Below are positions 7,104 through 9,908 of a DNA stretch of 9,908 bases, in pieces. This DNA is from Campylobacterales bacterium. GTDB taxonomy: Bacteria; Campylobacterota; Campylobacteria; Campylobacterales; QNZT01. Location of the stretch: assembly GCA_027056215.1 (NCBI GenBank), contig JALULO010000144.1:1-9908 (forward strand). Reading direction: 5' to 3'. The position numbers and the translations under genes were made by a program. Positions within the stretch are counted from its first letter, which is position 1; each line of letters begins with the position of its first letter. A model generated the notes under the pieces. It saw nothing but the letters and a program-made list of their open reading frames with translations. It was not told the origin of the DNA and did not search any database.

Positions 7104-7276
7104 ATGAGTAAAAACGAAAAGATAAAAGAACAACAGGTTGGCTAAAAGTAGTTTTTGGCTTATTGGTAACAACTGTTATTTCTTTGATAGGCTGGATGGC
7201 GACACATTATCATGATGCGAAACCGACTGTCATGATAGTTTCGTTTTTGAAACATCAGATACAGCAAAAGCCATAA
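7104..7276 (+). pseudogene. Small membrane protein gene, frameshifted
   Basis: From ATG 7104 the frame reads MSKNEKIKEQQVG then TAA (7143-7145). Dropping into the frame beginning TGG at 7139 gives WLKVVFGLLVTTVISLIGWM, then ATHYHDAKPTVMI, ending at TAA 7274-7276. The pattern of a charged KxEKIKEQ(I)GWLK start followed by one hydrophobic helix resembles a small membrane-protein family I associate with Campylobacterota, without known function. Losing one base near 7136-7139 explains the break. The C-terminal part after about 7240 looks unlike the family, so it is probably truncated as well. There is no Shine-Dalgarno; the promoter predicts a leaderless start. Confidence 0.6.
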
Positions 7277-7322
7277 ACAACTACATTAATACACCAGCGA
7301 TAAAAGCTATAGTTTCAATCAT
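7230..7322 (-). pseudogene. Fragment of a small hydrophobic protein gene (convergent to the frameshifted gene)
   Basis: Reading leftwards, ATG at 7322 follows AAAGGA with five-base spacing and gives MIETIAFIAGVLM then TAG (7283-7281). In the same frame it continues LFMAFAVSDVSKTKLS to TGA (7232-7230). A good ribosome site and a hydrophobic start suggest a once-real membrane peptide with one nonsense change. It overlaps by 8 bp the stop of a short upstream frame (7398-7315). The product is not recognised. Confidence 0.3.
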
Positions 7323-7398
7323 TTGTATCCTTTAATTTTTCAAGTAAATTATCTATATCTTGATTTAGACCGTGCACCTTGCCAAAAGCAAAAAACAT
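7315..7398 (-). CDS. Short hypothetical frame, possibly the C-terminal remnant of a gene
   Basis: Reading leftwards, 27 codons (MFFAFGKVHGLNQDIDNLLE, then KLKDTND). It is preceded by no Shine-Dalgarno, and its stop overlaps the next ATG in an ATGATTGA arrangement typical of translational coupling. The amphipathic acidic/lysine-rich end resembles a real protein C-terminus. It may be the tail of whatever gene once joined the HicB-like remnant just upstream. Low confidence. Confidence 0.25.
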   Translation of the reverse strand: MFFAFGKVHGLNQDIDNLLEKLKDTND

Positions 7399-7400
7399 AT

Positions 7401-7502
7401 TTAATGCTTGGTTTCTTCTATCTCTTCAATCATCTCTAACTTCCCATAAAAGACTTTATCTTCACTAGAGTACTCAAGAGTAGCGATATAACCTTTAACA
7501 AT
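7401..7502 (-). pseudogene. HicB-type antitoxin remnant (N-terminal ~30 residues)
   Basis: Reading leftwards, the frame gives KGYIATLEYSSEDKVFYGKL-EMIEEI, then EETKH and TAA (7403-7401). K/YKGYIx-S/T-V/L-E-YS-xED-x-VF-x-GK(I/L) is the diagnostic opening of HicB/UPF0150 antitoxins, whose full length is over 100 residues. There is no ATG start in frame; ATT at 7502 would be the nearest unusual start. The helix-turn-helix or RHH C-terminus is absent, and no HicA toxin is present. It begins 13 bp beyond the brnA-like stop, so the intact pair may have been inserted into, or recombined with, an older hicAB locus. Confidence 0.65.
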
Positions 7503-7515
7503 TTTCCATCCAAGA

Positions 7516-7752
7516 TTAGGCAGATTTTTGATATCTATCTTCTAAAATCTTTGCTAGATTTCTTAAAGCATCATTTACTGACTTTTCATCAGGAAAATAC
7601 TTTAGCAAGTCTTGGTCAATCTCAATAATACTTTTCTCTCTTGCTTTATGGGATTCTTTAAAACTTTTCATATTTTTTAAATCCAAAAATTCCGTGATAT
7701 CTGCACCATCATCAAACATCTCGTCAAACTCTTTTGCAGTGATACTCTTCAT
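7516..7752 (-). CDS. BrnA-like/CopG-type antitoxin of the BrnT toxin
   Basis: A 78-residue protein downstream of and overlapping BrnT by 29 bp, which is the usual toxin-first order of BrnT-BrnA systems. The N-terminal MKSITAKEFDEMFDDGADIT, then EFLDL, is the segment common in BrnT-associated antitoxins. The C-terminal half (EKSIIEIDQDLLKYFPDEKS, then VNDALRNLAKIL) reads as a beta strand plus two helices, i.e. a ribbon-helix-helix DNA-binding domain. I choose ATG 7752 because GAGGAG lies seven bases before it; an ATG at 7767 has no such site. It is expected to neutralise BrnT and repress the operon. It differs from the classical Brucella BrnA in sequence, so the name is by context. Confidence 0.8.
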   Translation of the reverse strand: MKSITAKEFDEMFDDGADITEFLDLKNMKSFKESHKAREKSIIEIDQDLLKYFPDEKSVNDALRNLAKILEDRYQKSA

Positions 7753-8008
7753 AAAGTTTCTCCTCATTTTTTCTACTTCTTCTTGTGCTCATAACTCTCA
7801 CTACACTCTTACGATAAGTATAAACAACCGTATAAAATTTTTCATCAAGTTTGTTGATAGCCACAAATCTCACTTCGCCACGCACCCTATTTGCATCCAA
7901 TGTAACCATATACACATCAAATAATTTTTTAGCTTCTTCAAAGTCTATACCATGTTTTTGTTTGTTGGATTGACTTTTATTGTCATCATACTCAAACTCT
8001 ATATGCAC
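7724..8008 (-). CDS. brnT: BrnT-family ribonuclease toxin (type II toxin-antitoxin)
   Basis: A RelE-fold toxin that inhibits translation by RNA cleavage. The start HIEFEYDDNKSQSNKQKHGI, then DFEEAKKLF, is the BrnT signature (F-E/D-x-DxxK-S-xxN-xxKHGI-x-FEEA). The strand VRFVAINKLDEKFYTVVYT followed by RVMSTRRSRKNEEKLYEEY completes the family's C-terminal (I/V)S-x-RxAxxxExxxY pattern. I prefer a GTG start at 8008 (94 residues): AAGGTGG lies six bases upstream and the protein then begins where relatives begin. An in-frame GTG at 8026 (100 residues) has no ribosome site. It is complete and likely active; the antitoxin gene overlaps its end. Confidence 0.9.
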   Translation of the reverse strand: MHIEFEYDDNKSQSNKQKHGIDFEEAKKLFDVYMVTLDANRVRGEVRFVAINKLDEKFYTVVYTYRKSVVRVMSTRRSRKNEEKLYEEYHCKRV

Positions 8009-8011
8009 ATT

Positions 8012-8036
8012 ATACCACCTTTTCACTTGGTGGTAT
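8012..8036. promoter_or_regulatory. Candidate brnT operator (8-bp inverted repeat)
   Basis: ATACCACC (8012-8019) and GGTGGTAT (8029-8036), perfect 8-bp arms around nine bases. It overlaps the end of the proposed -10, the expected transcription start and the ribosome site AAGGTGG of brnT. BrnA-type antitoxins repress their own promoter, so this is the natural operator. An mRNA hairpin hiding the ribosome site is the alternative, if transcription starts further upstream. Confidence 0.6.
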
Positions 8037-8063
8037 TTTATCAGAGATTTTAAGAAAGGTAAA
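8035..8063 (-). promoter_or_regulatory. Promoter of brnT-brnA
   Basis: Reading leftwards, TTTACC (8063-8058), 17 bases, TAAAAT (8040-8035): four of six and five of six matches. Transcription would start near 8028, about 20 nt before the preferred GTG. A TATAAT at 8014-8009 is an alternative -10, but it would start the message inside the coding region. Confidence 0.5.
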
Positions 8064-8167
8064 ATAATATTTCATTTTGAAATGTTTTACTATTTGGAAG
8101 GTTTAGAGGTATTGGATGAGGGTATTTCTACAAGTGACTGGATTTTTGTTTGGGTTTTTCTCTCCAT

Positions 8168-8195
8168 ATAAAGAGGATTCTAAACTCCTCTTTAT
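8168..8195. terminator. Strong bidirectional hairpin, likely terminator
   Basis: ATAAAGAGGA (8168-8177), loop of eight, TCCTCTTTAT (8186-8195): a perfect 10-bp stem with A-rich and T-rich outer ends, so it can act in either direction. It lies upstream of the divergent brnT and MazG-HD genes and does not terminate either. It probably belongs to a lost rightward gene. Confidence 0.6.
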
Positions 8196-8213
8196 GTTAT
8201 AAAAGTTAAGAGT

Positions 8214-8228
8214 TGGGGTCAGACCCCA
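8214..8228. repeat. GGGGTC-A-GACCCC palindrome (REP/transposase-associated type)
   Basis: TGGGGTC-A-GACCCCA, a perfect 7-bp inverted repeat about one central base, G/C-rich in AT-rich surroundings. From established knowledge the GGGGTCAGACCCC motif recurs next to Y1/REP-associated tyrosine transposase genes and in small non-autonomous repeats of proteobacteria. No transposase is in this window, so it is a stray or relic copy. Confidence 0.5.
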
Positions 8229-8293
8229 TAGCTCTTTAAATTTTATGAAATATCTTTTATGAACCTAATCACAGCTCATGTTTAACTTAACAC

Positions 8294-8310
8294 AAAGAGC
8301 TGAGCTCTTT
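8294..8310. repeat. AAAGAGCT-G-AGCTCTTT palindrome
   Basis: Perfect 8-bp arms about one central G, followed by a further T (four T in all on the + strand). AGCTCTTT also occurs alone at 8230-8237. It may be a small terminator or part of the same mobile relic as the 8214 palindrome. Confidence 0.4.
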
Positions 8311-8396
8311 TAATGATTTATTACAAAGAACGCACCAAATCGAACACCCATAACGTTTTAGTTAGGACATTGACGACGGAGAGGATAGACACTTTG

Positions 8397-8444
8397 TGAT
8401 AGAATATAAATTTTATTAAATAGTTGTCATGAATTATAGGAGGG
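8397..8444 (+). promoter_or_regulatory. Extended -10 promoter and strong ribosome site of the MazG-HD gene
   Basis: TG-A-TAGAAT (8397-8405) is an extended -10 with five of six hexamer positions matching; no -35 is recognisable. Transcription would start near 8412. AGGAGGG (8438-8444) is a near-perfect Shine-Dalgarno seven bases before the ATG at 8452 and fixes that start. Confidence 0.5.
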
Positions 8445-8451
8445 AGAAAGT

Positions 8452-9405
8452 ATGAAAAAACTAATAGAGTTAGTAGCCTATAAACACCAAATAGATCTAA
8501 AAAGAGGTGAAGCTAAATACATGGATAGCGAGTGGCTACTGAATGCCATTGTAGATGAGGTTCAAGAGGTAAAAAAGGAGATTCACCCAAACAATGTAGA
8601 GCATTTAGAAGATGAGCTAAGTGATATCTTGTGGGGTTGGTTAGTCATTGTCGAGAAGTTAAAAGATGAGGGCTATGTTACTTCTCATGAGGCGATTTTA
8701 GAGAGAGCTTTGAAAAAATATGAAGAGAGAATTTTACCACTAAAGGGAGATGAACGAGATAATGCTATTTGGAAAGAGGTAAAAGATAGGCAAAAAGAGG
8801 AGCTTGAAAAAGAGAGAGATATGAGAGCTTTCAAAGAAGAGGTGCGTGAGTTTTATGAACCTTATTATAGAGCTGGAGATGAAGCCCATCTTATAAATCA
8901 TGCTGATGATGTATGTGATTTGGCATTGAAAATCAACCAATCGTATGATAATAAGTTGGTTATTTTAGCCTCTTATCTTCATGATCTTTTCAATGCAAAA
9001 AATCGCGCTATTCACAATGATTTAGCGTATGAGTATGTGTTAAAAGCAGAAGATAAATTTTTAAAACAACTAAACCCAGAGGAGCTAAAAGAAGTTGCTC
9101 ATGCTGTGCTACAACATCGAGCAAGTTTTAAAGGTGGGTTCTACTCTCCTCTTTGTGAGATTATCTCTTCAGCCGATAGAGGATTACCTGATTTGGATAG
9201 AGTAATCAAGCGAAGTATGAAGTTCAATAAAGGTAAGGCCCAAGATGTTTATGAACATATTAAAGATAAGTATGGGAGCAAAGGTTACGCTAAATATCCT
9301 GAGGTTTATCAAAAACTCTTTAAGAAAGAGTTGGCAGAGTTTAAACGTTTGGCAGATGAGATAACGGTGCAAAGAGTTTTGGAGATTTGTGAAGAAGATG
9401 AGTGA
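8452..9405 (+). CDS. MazG-type nucleotide pyrophosphohydrolase fused to HD-domain phosphohydrolase
   Basis: A 317-residue soluble fusion. Residues 1-~95 are an all-alpha MazG-like NTP pyrophosphohydrolase domain. The metal-binding pattern is D35-E36-x2-E39-x3-E43, then E55-x2-D58 in HLEDELSDILWGW. Such domains turn NTPs into NMP plus pyrophosphate. A charged linker (~100-130) leads to an HD-superfamily metal phosphohydrolase. Its ligands are H150 (LINHADD), H177-D178 (SYLHDLF), H217 and H222 (EVAHAVLQHRAS) and D242 (SSADRG). Both active sites look intact, so a sequential reaction, NTP to NMP to nucleoside plus phosphate, is conceivable but inferred. The start is fixed by AGGAGGG. No partner gene precedes it in the same direction; a truncated vapC follows in the same frame after its TGA. 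Housecleaning of damaged nucleotides or anti-phage nucleotide depletion are the likely roles. Confidence 0.88.
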   Translation: MKKLIELVAYKHQIDLKRGEAKYMDSEWLLNAIVDEVQEVKKEIHPNNVEHLEDELSDILWGWLVIVEKLKDEGYVTSHEAILERALKKYEERILPLKGDERDNAIWKEVKDRQKEELEKERDMRAFKEEVREFYEPYYRAGDEAHLINHADDVCDLALKINQSYDNKLVILASYLHDLFNAKNRAIHNDLAYEYVLKAEDKFLKQLNPEELKEVAHAVLQHRASFKGGFYSPLCEIISSADRGLPDLDRVIKRSMKFNKGKAQDVYEHIKDKYGSKGYAKYPEVYQKLFKKELAEFKRLADEITVQRVLEICEEDE

Positions 9406-9408
9406 TAC

Positions 9409-9711
9409 ATCACTCTCGCACTATCTAGTATAGTCGTCAGTGCGCTTTTATATGGTGCAAAAAAAAGAAAAAGTAAAAAACTTTCCCTTATCGTTGAAAG
9501 ATTTATAGATAACTTTATCATTTATGACTTTGATAAAAATGCCTCAAAACATTATGCCGATATAAGAAGTTTTTTAGAAGAAAAAGGGCAAATCATAGGC
9601 TCAAACGACCTTTTTATAGCATCTCATGCTAAAAGTTTAAATGCCATCTTGGTTACAAACAACACAAAAGAATTTGAAAGAGTAAAGGGACTCAACTTAT
9701 CCATAATTTAG
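9409..9711 (+). pseudogene. vapC: VapC-type PIN-domain toxin, 5'-truncated remnant
   Basis: A 100-residue frame without a start codon, opening ITLALSSIVVSALLYGAKKR and ending at TAG 9709-9711. It aligns with the C-terminal three quarters of VapC ribonucleases: YGAKKSxxKKL-like segment, FDKNASKHYADIRSFLEEKG, IIGSNDLFIASHA (the conserved ND with catalytic Asp) and LVTNNTKEFERVKGL. The first ~30 residues, with the catalytic Asp of the LDTN motif, are missing. The conserved Glu of the S-x-x-E-L-x-YG motif is Ala (VVSALLYG). It is therefore inactive. No VapB is present. The frame lies directly after, and in phase with, the TGA ending the MazG-HD gene. Confidence 0.82.
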
Positions 9712-9738
9712 GTGTTTGCACTCAAAAATCTCTTGGCT

Positions 9739-9908
9739 TTATGTGCGAAAGTTGAAATTTTTAGTTTTTATCGCTGATTCTAACTTTTGAACCTCTTTGA
9801 GTTTGTCGCTGATATCTTCTATATCTAGTTTTTGCTCAGTAAGTTGTAGCATACTTTCAATACTCAAATGATAATCTAACTTTTCCCACTCAATACCTGT
9901 ATTTTTAC
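9739..9908 (-). CDS. Hypothetical protein, C-terminal 55 residues (partial at right edge)
   Basis: A leftward frame enters from the right edge and ends at TAA 9741-9739. The visible end reads KNTGIEWEKLDYHLSIESML, then QLTEQKLDIEDISDKLKEVQ, then KLESAIKTKNFNFRT. It is rich in Lys/Glu and leucine heptads, probably helical, and its composition looks like genuine coding sequence. I do not recognise the family. It converges on the vapC remnant with 27 bp between the two stops. Confidence 0.55.
   Translation of the reverse strand, partial: KNTGIEWEKLDYHLSIESMLQLTEQKLDIEDISDKLKEVQKLESAIKTKNFNFRT

Larger units (their letters stand above)
8064..8396. other. Intergenic region with hairpins, no supported gene
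   Basis: A rightward open frame ends here with LEVLDEGISTSDWIFVWVFL, then SI and TAA just before the 8168 hairpin. It might be the tail of a lost membrane-protein gene, but it lacks a plausible start or family. The rest contains three palindromes (8168-8195, 8214-8228, 8294-8310) and a relatively GC-rich patch at about 8330-8392. Confidence 0.4.

Noticed and set aside
8009..8014. TATAAT on the minus strand immediately before the brnT GTG
   Set aside because: As a -10 it would start the message at about 8002, inside the coding sequence; it serves better as the spacer between AAGGTGG and GTG.
7980..8171. Rightward 63-codon frame ending GISTSDWIFVWVFLSI
   Set aside because: It runs antisense through the brnT start and operator, has no ribosome site and no recognisable family; only its tail might be a relic.
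8345..8370. Integron attC-like TAACGTTTTAGTTAGGAC, with CCTAAT about 95 bp upstream
   Set aside because: The GTTAGGA core lacks the final pyrimidine, the upstream partner is not RYYYAAC, and no convincing pair of inner arms could be drawn.

Overview
The window is AT-rich DNA whose proteins look like those of a Campylobacterota (epsilonproteobacterial) chromosome, Sulfurimonas/Sulfurovum/Arcobacter-like. The evidence is the style of the chemoreceptor and the toxin-antitoxin proteins, the low GC, and mostly extended -10 promoters. The genus cannot be fixed from the sequence alone.

Left part (1-5500, all transcribed leftwards): a 722-residue N-terminal portion of a CusA-type Cu(I)/Ag(I) RND efflux pump that runs off the left edge; a complete methyl-accepting chemotaxis protein with its own sigma-28-like promoter; and an ABC-type ATPase fused to a short ExoX-like C-terminal module. 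This is ordinary, intact housekeeping/accessory coding sequence.

Middle (5500-8450): a gene-poor, decayed stretch. It holds an ISL3-family transposase remnant with a nonsense codon; an intact dinJ/relB-yafQ toxin-antitoxin pair; two or three broken small membrane-protein genes, one behind a near-consensus promoter whose predicted +1 is the A of its ATG; a HicB antitoxin remnant; and an intact brnT-brnA-type pair. Three promoters here (dinJ, the broken membrane gene, brnT) carry inverted repeats placed as repressor operators would be. The 10-bp palindrome TATCATGATA and close variants occur five times within 1 kb. A strong hairpin at 8168-8195 and a GGGGTC-A-GACCCC palindrome follow.

Right part (8450-9908): an intact gene fusing an all-alpha MazG-type nucleotide pyrophosphohydrolase to an HD phosphohydrolase, followed in the same frame, after its stop, by a 5'-truncated VapC (PIN) toxin remnant. 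The C-terminal end of an unrecognised leftward gene reaches the right edge.

The overall picture is a toxin-antitoxin graveyard with two live modules next to a possible nucleotide-degrading MazG-HD enzyme. The MazG-HD fusion and the ExoX-like/ATPase fusion are the two proteins most likely to repay attention. I saw no CRISPR array, rRNA or complete tRNA.
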